This document shows positions 37,344-46,146 of a stretch of 64,000 nucleotides of DNA, in pieces. Source of the stretch: Halostagnicola kamekurae. GTDB lineage: Archaea > Halobacteriota > Halobacteria > Halobacteriales > Natrialbaceae. The notes below the pieces were generated by a model. The model worked only from the letters and a program-made list of their open reading frames with translations. It was not told the DNA's origin and made no database searches. Made by a program: the position numbers and the translations under genes. The DNA lies in assembly GCF_900116205.1 (NCBI RefSeq), contig NZ_FOZS01000001.1:682001-746000 (forward strand). The letters run 5' to 3'. Each line of letters opens with the position of its first letter. Within the stretch, counting starts at the first letter, position 1.

Positions 37344-38704
37344 TCACGGCAGATCAATCGTCCCGGTATCACCGTTAATATGGATGGTAGTGCCGAACGC
37401 CTCTGAGCGCTCAGCAAGCGTTTGGAGAATCTCATGGGCTTTTTCGCCGGTTGCAAGCGCCGGTGTACCGCGCTGCGGAGTAGGCGCGCGTGGTTGGAGG
37501 GTGCATGGATAGAGAGTCACGTTAGCGAGCGTCCCATCTGCCGAAAATTCACACTGTGGGACGACAGATATCCAGTTGTCCGTATCATGTGTGACGGTTG
37601 AATCTGTCTCTGGTGAGGCAACCTCTCCGCGTACGTCAGGCACAGTCGATTCCACAGTTTGGTTGATAGACTCGGGGATCCGACGGATGGCATCTTCGTG
37701 GAAGAAGAAGTTTCCGAGCGAATAGAAAATCGGTCGTCGCTGATGAACTTCGATCCCACGGAGAGTGTGCGGACCGGTTATGACGACTACATCAACGCCT
37801 GCTTCTACACATTCATGGGCGAACTGCTGAAGGAACAGGGGTGTCTCACTCGTATTTCGATTCCCGTTTCTGGCCTGATGAGCGTGCAAACCCATTATCA
37901 CCCAGTCATAGCATCCGCGTCGCTGACCCGGGCGAGGAGCGCTTCACGGTCACGCTCGTGAATAGAATGATAAATTCCAGGCGACTGCTGCTCTGTGGCG
38001 GGGGCACATCGCATCTGCATGAAGTAGTACGCGTCATCGGTCTGCCAATCAGGATTTGTCCGCCGGAGCCACTCCCCTTTAACTTGGTCAATCCCGGTCT
38101 GGGAGGCGATCATCCGAAGCTGATCGAGATGTTCAGGCATCATACGGTATGTCCACTCTACGTGAAGCGGATTGACACCGCATGTGCCATCGAACGTAGG
38201 CGTTGAGACACCCGCTTCTCCCCCAGGTGGGATACTCGTTGTAGCATTGAGGAGGCCGACACGGCCTGCTTCAGTGTCCAAATACGCTGGATCTCGCGCC
38301 TCGGTCAAGTTCCGTCCGATACCTGCGAACGTGAGATCGCGCGTACGCATCGCAGAGAGGGTGGTTCGAAGTCCAGTGGTCCCGAAGTCGAGAGCGTGAT
38401 TAGAGGCGGCTGTGAAGAGATTTAGTCCCATGTCGGTCAGTTCGCCAAGAATACTGGGGGTGGTTCCCATGATTGTGCCTGGGAATGGGGCGAGGTACTG
38501 GTACTGGTCGGTCACCTGCCGCAGAGAGGCGTGTTGATTATCTGTGGTTACCAAGACAGGCTCGACCTGAGTTACCGCCGCATCCGTCTCACGGAGAACG
38601 TCAAGAAGCGCGGCAAACTCCTCCGTTTCGTCTTCCAGTTCTGATATAGACTGTGCGAGGATTGCGTCCCCTGTAGCAGCAACGGTAAACGGATCAGACG
38701 CCAT
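37344..38704 (-). pseudogene. CapA-family metallophosphatase-like gene, frameshifted
   Basis: The N-terminal part (37898-38704, 268 residues) runs VAATGDAILAQSISELED to AASNHALDFGTTGLRTTLSA and stops at ADAMTG. The rest (37344-37901) starts in another frame at IMGLHAHQARNG and holds VDVVVITGPHTLRGIEVHQ and IFYSLGNFFF. Together they make one complete CapA/PGA_cap domain, so a single-base change at about 37898-37905 splits one gene. The GTGA overlap could allow re-initiation, so two co-translated halves remain possible. CapA proteins take part in poly-gamma-glutamate synthesis or act as phosphatases. Confidence 0.8.
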
Positions 38705-38937
38705 AGCTAAAATTCAGATGCCTTCCACTTTGTCCTGATGAACCTGCCGTCCCTTCGTAATAACTCCCTCCCCGCTTATTATGTCAGCTTCGTAGGGGCA
38801 CCGATTCAGTTTAGAAGAGCTCCGCCTCTCAGGCCAATCCGTCAACGTTGGACGACGTTCTCGGTCGGCGTAGAAAAGACTAATCGCCGAATGCTGGATT
38901 CCCCGCGAACCTGTGCCGGACGCATTTGACACTCTCG

Positions 38938-39582
38938 TCACTCCGTTTCGGTATGGCTTTGAATCACGGCTGCCTCTGCTTTCCGCACCAGTTCCCCGGC
39001 GGTACTCGTCGAGCAGTTTAGTACACCTGCGATATCAGCAACCGTTCCCTCCCGAGGTACTTCGTAATAGCCGACCGAGACCGCGGCCTCCAGTGCCGCC
39101 TCTTGCCGGTCAGTGAGGTGTGAAGGCGAGTTCTTCCGCTCGAAGTCGTGGACCTGTTCGATGGTGAGTTCACCGAGTTCGGAGAGCTTTTCGTAGAACG
39201 TACTGAGTGCCGCCGTTTCACCGACCGCTTCGAACTGTACCTCACCCGTCTCGAGAAAGACGACTGGCGGGAGGAAAATCACGTTTGAACCTTCGATTGT
39301 ATCCAGCAGTGCCGAAGCGAACTCGTAGTCGGACTGCCGTAGAAACGCGTACGTCCCATCATTATCCACGACGAAGTTACTAACGAGAAGCGAGTCGATA
39401 TGGGCGATGGCTTTCTCAGTCGCTTCTCGATCCCCGTCACACCAGAACAACGTCGTCGCGTCTTCGGTCGGACTCCACATCAGCAGCTCGGCCCGTGAAA
39501 TCGATGTCCGCTCCATGATCTGCTGGTGAAGTGGGTGAATGAATCGCTTCGGATAGGTGGCCGAGAACTGGATTCGTTTCAT
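38938..39582 (-). CDS. HTH_10 (Bat-type) transcriptional regulator
   Basis: 214 residues. It opens MKRIQFSATYPKRFIHPLHQ, the usual sensor-half start of this family, and ends with the HTH_10 domain: LTDRQEAALEAAVSVGYYEV, then GVLNCSTSTAGELVRKAEAA. It probably controls the neighbouring monooxygenase/hydrolase pair (inference from position on the same strand). Start 39582 was chosen by family; the 26 extra upstream residues are not conserved in character. Confidence 0.82.
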   Translation of the reverse strand: MKRIQFSATYPKRFIHPLHQQIMERTSISRAELLMWSPTEDATTLFWCDGDREATEKAIAHIDSLLVSNFVVDNDGTYAFLRQSDYEFASALLDTIEGSNVIFLPPVVFLETGEVQFEAVGETAALSTFYEKLSELGELTIEQVHDFERKNSPSHLTDRQEAALEAAVSVGYYEVPREGTVADIAGVLNCSTSTAGELVRKAEAAVIQSHTETE

Positions 39583-39690
39583 GCCGCCGTTGAACGGCGT
39601 TCGACTGAGCCACATATCAATCAGTATGGTCTCGACCGAGCAGCTCCAAACCCAGTGCAATGATATGGAGGGATCTGGTCGTCATACTAT

Positions 39691-40827
39691 CTAACGTAAT
39701 TCACGTTTGAGAAACCATTCGAACAGCGGTGTCCGTTTCGTCAGACCGTTCCGTGCCCGACGAAGGACGGGTGATTTGAGGAGTGTGAACGTGGACTCAA
39801 CTCGGGCAGTTCGGTGGACGCGTTTTGCATCGGGGCGGCGGCGCTGTTCGAACCGACTGAAAGCTTTCCGAGACGACGATCGGTCCGTCGTCAGCAGTTC
39901 TTGGGCTAGCACACGGGCGTCCTGTAGCGCGAGCGACGCGCCCATGCCTGAGATCGGGTGAACCGCGTGCGCAGCATCGCCGATTAATACGATACGATCT
40001 GTATGCCAGCTCTCACAGGAAACCTCTCGGACGCGGTCGAAGAACGGCTCGTCGTCCGTTCCGTCGAGGAGCGCCGGGAGTTTCCAACCAATGGCTTCTG
40101 CATGATCGCGGAGCGTCTCGCGGGCCGGCCCGGCTACCGGTGTGTCGTGGCGTGCGGCAAGATTGAATCCGACGCGGTCGCCGACGCGTGCCACGAATCC
40201 TTCACTTCCGGGACCCCAAACGCTGACCATGTCCGGGCCGATCTTGATGTCTTGATGAGCCCAGAGTGACCAGATGTACGTATCGCGTTCGCGTACCGTC
40301 CAGTCGGTAAAGCACTGCTCACGGACGGTGGAATGTACGCCGTCCGCACCGACGACAACATCGAACGTCTCCGTCGAACCGTCGTCGAATGTGACTTCAA
40401 CGCCGCCGCGGGTCTCGTTGATTCGGACTGGTTCTGTGTCCATTCGGAGCCATGCTTCAGGAATATGATTATGGAGGGTCGCGTGCAGGTCGGCACGGTG
40501 AACCGCCAAGAGAAGCGATTGTCCTCGCGGGATCGACATCCGTGTGAGAACTTTCTCATCGCTCGCATGCACGGCAACCGCTCGCGGGTCAGTCGCGACC
40601 TCACGGACGGACGACAGAAGGTCGAGGTCCGCGAGTACAGCTTGGCCATCAGCCCAGAGGCCGATACCGTATCCACTCCTATCCCATTCGGCGCGCTGTT
40701 CGACTATCGTCGGTTCGTAGTCGAAACGGGCGAGGTAGTTTGCCACCGCGAGGCCAGCCAGACCTCCACCGACGATCAGCACGTCGGCGTCCATAGCTGT
40801 CGAACCGCCGTGTTGGGAGTCAGTCAT
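39691..40827 (-). CDS. FAD-dependent monooxygenase (UbiH/PHBH family)
   Basis: 378 residues. The FAD-binding Rossmann motif is DVLIVGGGLAGLAVANYLAR; VVGADGVHSTVR is the DG motif and VLIGDAAHAVHPISGMGASL the GD motif. Enzymes of this group hydroxylate or epoxidise aromatic or polyene substrates using NAD(P)H and oxygen. Start 40827 overlaps the stop of the upstream hydrolase by 8 bp (coupled); a later ATG (40794) precedes the Rossmann strand. The pair looks like a small catabolic or modification unit; the substrate is unknown. Confidence 0.88.
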   Translation of the reverse strand: MTDSQHGGSTAMDADVLIVGGGLAGLAVANYLARFDYEPTIVEQRAEWDRSGYGIGLWADGQAVLADLDLLSSVREVATDPRAVAVHASDEKVLTRMSIPRGQSLLLAVHRADLHATLHNHIPEAWLRMDTEPVRINETRGGVEVTFDDGSTETFDVVVGADGVHSTVREQCFTDWTVRERDTYIWSLWAHQDIKIGPDMVSVWGPGSEGFVARVGDRVGFNLAARHDTPVAGPARETLRDHAEAIGWKLPALLDGTDDEPFFDRVREVSCESWHTDRIVLIGDAAHAVHPISGMGASLALQDARVLAQELLTTDRSSSRKAFSRFEQRRRPDAKRVHRTARVESTFTLLKSPVLRRARNGLTKRTPLFEWFLKRELR

Positions 40828-41653
40828 CGATACCCTCCATCACGTGGGGAGTACTCCGAAGCAGCGTCTGAAGGTGGTCTGCATCGTCGAGAACGTGCAG
40901 TTCGGCGCTCGGTATCTCCCCTTCTAGGCGACGAGCCCCGGCAATCGGTACGTTCGTATCGTTACTCCCGTGCCACAACCGTACTTCTACGTCGATCTCG
41001 TCGAAGTCGACACCCCAGTCAGTTGCTGTATCGCGGAACTCAATCACTGCGCCATTGCGAGAATGGGCGAACGCCTCGACGAAGTCCTCCTTCACGATCT
41101 CTGCCGCAGCGTTGGCTACCGCGTCGTCATTTGCAGTATATTGCCCGACGACGAACGACGGATCCAAGCGTTCCGCCAGCCACATCTGTCCACGGAAGAG
41201 TCCTCGGAGGACGGATGGTGTCGTGGTCGCCAAACTCGCCAGGAGTCGTTGTATCGCAGGGGATTCATCGCTGGCGGTCGGGGGCGTCGCCCCGGCAATA
41301 ATATCGATTTGGTTAATTCTCTCGGCTTGCGTTGCTGCTATTGATAGCGCGTATGGACTGCCACCAGAGAATGCGATGAGACCCGCAGTTTGCACGTCTG
41401 CGTCGTCCAGAACTGGCGTAACGAACTCAGCGGCATCACGCACTGAGCGATTCGGCCACGGTGAGGAGCGGCCGTATCCTGGTCTATCGGGCGCGAGTAC
41501 TCGAACGCCGTTCTCCTGCGCTTCTGCCTCAAAAAGCGCCCCTAGCTGACGAGACCCGGGCGTTCCGTGGAGAAATACCACTGGAACTCCATCTGGACAT
41601 CCGTATTCAGTATACGTGATCTGGCGGTCACTATCTACTGGAACGACGTTCAT
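40820..41653 (-). CDS. alpha/beta hydrolase
   Basis: 277 residues with VVFLHGTPGSRQL (oxyanion loop), the nucleophile elbow GLIAFSGGSPYALSI (Ser in AFSGG), RLWHGSNDTNVPIAGAR (acid region) and LHVLDDADHLQTLL (His region). It differs from the hydrolase at 3246 in using Ser. It is translated first in a coupled pair with the FAD monooxygenase, which suggests ring-cleavage or ester-hydrolysis steps in one pathway (inference). Start 41653 (MNVVPVDSDRQITY) fits the family. Confidence 0.86.
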   Translation of the reverse strand: MNVVPVDSDRQITYTEYGCPDGVPVVFLHGTPGSRQLGALFEAEAQENGVRVLAPDRPGYGRSSPWPNRSVRDAAEFVTPVLDDADVQTAGLIAFSGGSPYALSIAATQAERINQIDIIAGATPPTASDESPAIQRLLASLATTTPSVLRGLFRGQMWLAERLDPSFVVGQYTANDDAVANAAAEIVKEDFVEAFAHSRNGAVIEFRDTATDWGVDFDEIDVEVRLWHGSNDTNVPIAGARRLEGEIPSAELHVLDDADHLQTLLRSTPHVMEGIDD

Positions 41654-41977
41654 TTGTTGTTGGTCCAAGCTTGGTCTACGTTGAGAGCGGGTGGATGATG
41701 TCATTATCTGTAATTATTCGACCAAGTGTCGAGGGACTGGTGCCGGATCAATACGGTGGTATTTACGCACGCCGCAATCAATCAGCGGAAGCCTCGGCTA
41801 TCTTATCGGCCGTTTCTCAGAATTTTCACCATGTTGCGGGCGGTAGTACGCCGTGAGAACAATCGCGGCCAGACGTCTGACACCGTGGTGGTTACGGCTA
41901 TGTCTGCTGACCACTACGTGAATCTATTTGGCACAACCGCCGTAATCTATAATGGTGTTTTCGACAAGTCCAGGCAG
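41654..41977. other. 324-bp intergenic region within the island
   Basis: Low-GC spacer between the intact RNase stop and the hydrolase start (both minus strand). It contains AT-rich tracts (for example ATTATCTGTAATTATTCG near 41702-41719) that could serve as the promoter of the hydrolase/monooxygenase pair. Short open frames on the plus strand have no recognisable motif. No RNA gene seen. Confidence 0.55.
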
Positions 41978-43210
41978 CTAAGCTGTGACCTCGTCACCTA
42001 GTTCTGGTGCCGATGCCGCATATCCAATCTCAGAGAGTTCCTCAGCAAACGCATCACAGCGGTCGCCATGATTTACAAGAACCCGACTATCTTTATACTC
42101 ACTGAGTAAGTTCAACAGTCCGTCACGGTCTGCATGTGCAGAGAAGTCGTACCATTCAGCCTGCGCGCTGACGGGCATGACGCGACCGTCGATCTCAGCT
42201 CGGCCAGATTCTAAAAGTTCGCGCCCCGGTGTCCCCTCGACCTGATAGCCCGTGAGCGCGATCTTGTTCGTTGGACTTGACCGAATCTCTGGAATGTACG
42301 TCATGGCCGGTCCTCCAGATAGCATACCGCTGGTCGTAACGATAACCGTATTCTGAGCAGCAATTCGTTTCCGCTGACCATCTCGGCCGGTGACGAAGCG
42401 AGCGTTCGACTTCGCTCGGCGGAGTGCCTCATCGTCTCGGACGAACTCTGGGTGGCGTCGGAGCATCTGAGTCACTTGTTTTCCCATACCGTCGACGTAA
42501 CAGTCGATGTCACGGGCTTCACAGACAAGTAGCATCTCCTGTGTCCGTCCGATGGCAAATGCCGGCACGACGGCGGTACCGCCCTCCCAGAGCGTCGTTT
42601 CGATACTCTCGGCGAACTGATCCTCGATGCGCTGTCGACGCTCATGCTCGACGTCAGAGTATGTGCTTTCACAGATGACGACGTCAGCGTCGGGGCGGGC
42701 AGTCGATGCCGAGACCAATCGCTGATCTTCTGTATGGAAGTCCGCCGTGTAGAAGAGCCTCGTTTCGCCATCGTCTACGAGGACGTGAGCACTCCCCGGG
42801 ATATGACCTGCGTTGAAGAACGTGATCTCGTGGCCAGCCGCCTCAAAGCTCTCTCGGTAGCTGTGCGTCTTGGAGACCTGAGTAACTCGCCGCACCTCTT
42901 CTTCCGTAAATGGACAGTCGTAGGTACCGCCGTGGAGTTTGAGCGTGTCGCGGGCAAGCGTCAGTGCTAATTCTCGTGTCGGTGGTGTCCAGTGGATCGG
43001 TGGGCGACGGTCGCCGGAGAGGAGCGATGGAATTGCGCCAACGTGATCGAGGTGACCATGACTGACTACAACAGCATCGGGGTCGGGCGTATCCACCGGA
43101 AACTGTGGCGGGTTCCCGGTCAACATCCCGTAGTCAAGAAGAAGGCGGTCGTTCACGAGGATGGCGCTCCGACCGACCTCGTGAACTCCACCGAGAAACC
43201 GGATTTTCAT
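41978..43210 (-). CDS. beta-CASP metallo-beta-lactamase RNase (aCPSF2/RNase J-like)
   Basis: 410 residues, complete. The zinc motifs are VVVSHGHLDHVGAIP, NAGHIPGSAHVL and FYTADFHTEDQRLV; the beta-CASP motifs include DVVICESTYSDVEHERR, ISAHADRDGLL-like SAHADRDGLLNLL and LVNHGDRC. There are no N-terminal KH domains, as in archaeal aCPSF2-type nucleases, which process RNA as endo- or 5'-3' exonucleases. It is the right-hand gene of the island, inverted relative to the two remnants of the related resident gene that flank it. Confidence 0.92.
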   Translation of the reverse strand: MKIRFLGGVHEVGRSAILVNDRLLLDYGMLTGNPPQFPVDTPDPDAVVVSHGHLDHVGAIPSLLSGDRRPPIHWTPPTRELALTLARDTLKLHGGTYDCPFTEEEVRRVTQVSKTHSYRESFEAAGHEITFFNAGHIPGSAHVLVDDGETRLFYTADFHTEDQRLVSASTARPDADVVICESTYSDVEHERRQRIEDQFAESIETTLWEGGTAVVPAFAIGRTQEMLLVCEARDIDCYVDGMGKQVTQMLRRHPEFVRDDEALRRAKSNARFVTGRDGQRKRIAAQNTVIVTTSGMLSGGPAMTYIPEIRSSPTNKIALTGYQVEGTPGRELLESGRAEIDGRVMPVSAQAEWYDFSAHADRDGLLNLLSEYKDSRVLVNHGDRCDAFAEELSEIGYAASAPELGDEVTA

Positions 43211-43313
43211 TACCCTCTGTTAGCAGCCCGCGATGTTTGTCCTCGTCGATTCCTTCTTGATATCCGGTCGGTCGATGGGTAATCACACTCTCTGACACAT
43301 ACCATATCCTTTC

Positions 43314-43463
43314 GGACTGCTTTCGTTTCTCGAGTCCTACCGCGAGACGGAGGTTCTCGCGGTTCACGGCGACCGGTGTGGGGCGTTCGCGGCCGAGTTA
43401 GCCGACGACGGGTTCGACGCGAGTGCGCCGGCGATTGGCGAGACGTGGACGAGTACAGCCTGA
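43314..43463 (+). pseudogene. 3' remnant of the resident beta-CASP RNase
   Basis: The frame GLLSFLESYRETEVLAVHGD, then RCGAFAAELADDGFDASAPA and a TGA at 43461-43463 matches the last 47 residues of the intact island copy (GLLNLLSEYKDSRVLVNHGD and onward). There is no start codon and the homology begins abruptly at about 43314. Read together with 36814-37237, this is the tail of one interrupted gene on the plus strand. Confidence 0.9.
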
Positions 43464-43605
43464 CGACTCGTTTCGGTGGTCGGCTCGTCGAACGAGAGCC
43501 CACTCGAACGATACTCGAGTCTCCGTTCGTTTCGGCGGCACATGTCGCCGGTTTCGCGGGCTCAAAAGCCAAACGCTTAGTCGCTTTGCTCGTTTGACCC
43601 AACCA

Positions 43606-45480
43606 ATGAACGATTCCGACTCCTCCGCGGAGGCGGGGGCAACACGGGAGGCGGAGACGACCCAGGAGCGGGATACGGGACCGCCCGACGAGGTGGATGC
43701 GGTCCGTGATGCGGTCGAGCGGTCCAGAAGCGGGGCGCCGGCGGTCGGTGCAGTCGTTCGGGATCGGTTTTCCTCCGACGAAGTGTTCCAGCGGATCGTG
43801 GCCGCCGCCGACGAGGAGATCACCTCCGGAAGTCGCGAACTGCTGTTTAGCAGCATCGCCGCCGGGCTGGCGATCTCGATCACGGTGTTGCTCTACTCGT
43901 CGCTGCGCGGTGCGACCGACGGACACCCGATACTGAGCGCGCTGCTGTACCCGCTCGGGTTCATCTACATCATCATCGGCGGCTACCAGCTTTACACCGA
44001 GAACACCCTCCCGCCCGTCGCGCTCACCATCGAGCGACTGGCCAGCGTCCCGGCGTTGCTTCGCCACTGGCTGATCGTCATCATCGGTAACTTCATCGGG
44101 GGAACGATCGGCGCGGCGGTCCTCGCGTGGGGCGGCGTCTTCTCGGACGACGCGGCTGACGCGGCGGTCTACCTCGGCACCCACGGCGCGGAGACGCCGT
44201 GGTTCGACCTCTTCTTCAAGGCCGCCTTCGCCGGGCTCATCGTCGCCGGCGTCGTCTGGGTCGCATTCGCCTCACGCGATACGATTTCCCGGCTCGTCGT
44301 CGTCTACCTCGCGTTTCTTGCGATCCCGCTGGGGAACCTCTTTCACGTGGTCACCTCCTTCACCGAAATGGCCTACGTCGTCTTCGTCGGCGAACTCGAG
44401 TTGCTCCCGGGATTGACGGGATTCGTCCTCCCGGTGTTGCTCGGCAACACCATCGGCGGCGTCGTGCTCGTCACCATCGTCAATTACTATCAGACCAGCG
44501 AGGAGCGCCTCGAGTCCGCCCGCTTCGGCGGGGCGGATTCGCGCCTCACCCCGACCGAGTGGCTGTTGGGCGGGATCGCCGGTCGCTCGTTCGTGCCCCT
44601 GATCGACACCGTCGAGGAGACCGCGGCGGACCCCGATACGTTCCGCATTCTCGTTCCGATCGCCAACCCGCGGACCGAGTCGGCGCTCGTCAACTTCGCG
44701 AGCACGCTCGCCAGCCAGAAGGAGTCGGCGGTCGTCCACGTCGTCCACATCGTCCAGCTTCCCGACCAGACGATCGCCGGCTACAGCATGGACCAGCGCC
44801 AGCAGATCATCGACGAGTCCGACAGCCAACTCGAGGGGATCCGCGAGACGGTCGAGAGCTACAATGTCGGCGTCGAGACGTCGACGGTTGTTACCTACCG
44901 TTCGTTCGAGGAGATCTTCAGGACCGCAGAGCGAAAGCACACCGACCTCGTCGTGATGAACTGGGAGGTCGACGACCTGTGGGACGCCGCCCGCGCCGAA
45001 CGGCCGCTCGGCGAACTGACCCAGCAGCTTCCCTGTGACTTCCTGGTCCTCAGAGAGCGGGACTTGGACGCCTCGAGAATCGTGCTTCCGACCGCCGGCG
45101 GTCCGGACTCCGATCTGAGCGCCGAGGTCGTCAAACTACTCCGATCGGGGACCGGTTCGGAGATAACGCTGTTGCACATCGTCGACGGGCCGGACGAGCG
45201 CGAGGCAGGCGAGAAGTTCTTACGGGAGTGGGCCGCAGAACACGGATTAGACGATGCCACACTCGAGGTCGACGACTCCGGCGACGTCGAGGACGCGATC
45301 TGTCGCGCCGTCGACGACCAGACGATGCTCGTTATCGGTGCGACCGAACGAGGGCTCCTTTCGCGACTCGTCTCGGGGTCGTTACATCTCGAGGTCATCG
45401 AGAAAATCGATAAATCGGTCGTCCTCGCCGAACGGCCGACCAAGCGGAGTCTCTACGAGCGACTGTTCGGGCGTCGCTAA
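43606..45480 (+). CDS. formate/nitrite-transporter-like channel fused to two USP domains
   Basis: 624 residues. Residues about 60-300 are a FNT (FocA/NirC) channel: LLFSSIAAGLAISITVLLYS, ALLYPLGFIYIIIGGYQLYT, ENTLPPVALTIERLASVPAL, NFIGGTIGAAVLAWGG and LLGNTIGGVVLVTIVNYYQT. Residues from about 345 carry one universal stress domain (FRILVPIANPRTESALVNFA), and from about 489 a second (ASRIVLPTAGGPDSDLSAEV, ending VIGATERGLLSRLVSGSLHL). FNT proteins conduct small monovalent anions; USP domains bind nucleotides and could gate the pore (inference). Confidence 0.88.
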   Translation: MNDSDSSAEAGATREAETTQERDTGPPDEVDAVRDAVERSRSGAPAVGAVVRDRFSSDEVFQRIVAAADEEITSGSRELLFSSIAAGLAISITVLLYSSLRGATDGHPILSALLYPLGFIYIIIGGYQLYTENTLPPVALTIERLASVPALLRHWLIVIIGNFIGGTIGAAVLAWGGVFSDDAADAAVYLGTHGAETPWFDLFFKAAFAGLIVAGVVWVAFASRDTISRLVVVYLAFLAIPLGNLFHVVTSFTEMAYVVFVGELELLPGLTGFVLPVLLGNTIGGVVLVTIVNYYQTSEERLESARFGGADSRLTPTEWLLGGIAGRSFVPLIDTVEETAADPDTFRILVPIANPRTESALVNFASTLASQKESAVVHVVHIVQLPDQTIAGYSMDQRQQIIDESDSQLEGIRETVESYNVGVETSTVVTYRSFEEIFRTAERKHTDLVVMNWEVDDLWDAARAERPLGELTQQLPCDFLVLRERDLDASRIVLPTAGGPDSDLSAEVVKLLRSGTGSEITLLHIVDGPDEREAGEKFLREWAAEHGLDDATLEVDDSGDVEDAICRAVDDQTMLVIGATERGLLSRLVSGSLHLEVIEKIDKSVVLAERPTKRSLYERLFGRR

Positions 45481-45650
45481 CTCGGTCGGCACTGGTCGAC
45501 CCGATCGCACTGGTTTGGCCGACCCGCCGATTCGAGCGTATCGCGTATGCCGACCTGCCGGTCCGATCGCACCGAGTTGGATCCGCTCGGCAGTCTATCC
45601 ACCCCTCCCGTCTGTAACTTTTTGTCGCCACCCGCCGTCAGGGGGGTACC

Positions 45651-46097
45651 ATGGACGATTCAGAGACACCACCGACCGGCGGAGCCGACGACCTCGAGCT
45701 GAGCGACGCGGAACTCGAGGCACTTCACAATCTCCAGCTGGGAATCGAGCACGTCCACCGGGCCTACGGCTCGCTGCTTGCGTTTCACCACCAGCTCGGC
45801 CACGCGATGGATCGAATGGCGGACGCGGAGTCCCGACTTCGAGACGCGGGTCACGACGCGTGGGCCGACGAACTCCGGGACCAGCACCTCCCGGCGGGCG
45901 CGGTCAGCGACCAGTGGACGTTCGAACTCGTCGAGGAGTTCTCCGAGGTCTTCCTCGAGGAACTCGATCGGTTCGAGAGCGAGGTGCGAGACGAGTTAGC
46001 CGACGGCCTCGACCACGTGAGCGAACGCCGACAGAAGCGCCGCGTTCGCGACCGGGCGGCGAACGGGCGCTCGAGCGGCGACGGTTCGGACGAGTGA
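45651..46097 (+). CDS. helical acidic protein of unknown function
   Basis: 148 residues, mostly amphipathic helix: LSDAELEALHNLQLGIEHVH, then AYGSLLAFHHQLGHAMDRMA and LVEEFSEVFLEELDRFESEV. No Cys and no signal peptide. The His-containing helices (HHQLGH) recall haloarchaeal ferritin-like or four-helix proteins, but the ligand pattern is not convincing. It lies 170 bp after the FNT-USP gene and 49 bp before the flavoprotein; operon membership is uncertain. Confidence 0.7.
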   Translation: MDDSETPPTGGADDLELSDAELEALHNLQLGIEHVHRAYGSLLAFHHQLGHAMDRMADAESRLRDAGHDAWADELRDQHLPAGAVSDQWTFELVEEFSEVFLEELDRFESEVRDELADGLDHVSERRQKRRVRDRAANGRSSGDGSDE

Positions 46098-46146
46098 GCC
46101 GTCGAAAGTGAGAAGGGTTTTCGTCCGTGCCGTGATACGTCGGTGC

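Larger units (their letters stand above)
37238..43313. other. 6.1-kb insertion/replacement island inside a broken RNase gene
   Basis: Everything between the 5' and 3' RNase remnants. The DNA is visibly lower in GC and poorer in CTCGAG than the flanks. All genes read on the minus strand: CapA-like (frameshifted), HTH_10 regulator, FAD monooxygenase, alpha/beta hydrolase and an intact RNase homologue. About 230 codons of the resident gene are missing, so this is a replacement, not a simple insertion. I found no integrase, transposase, terminal inverted repeats or tRNA at the edges, so the mechanism is not visible. Confidence 0.75.
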
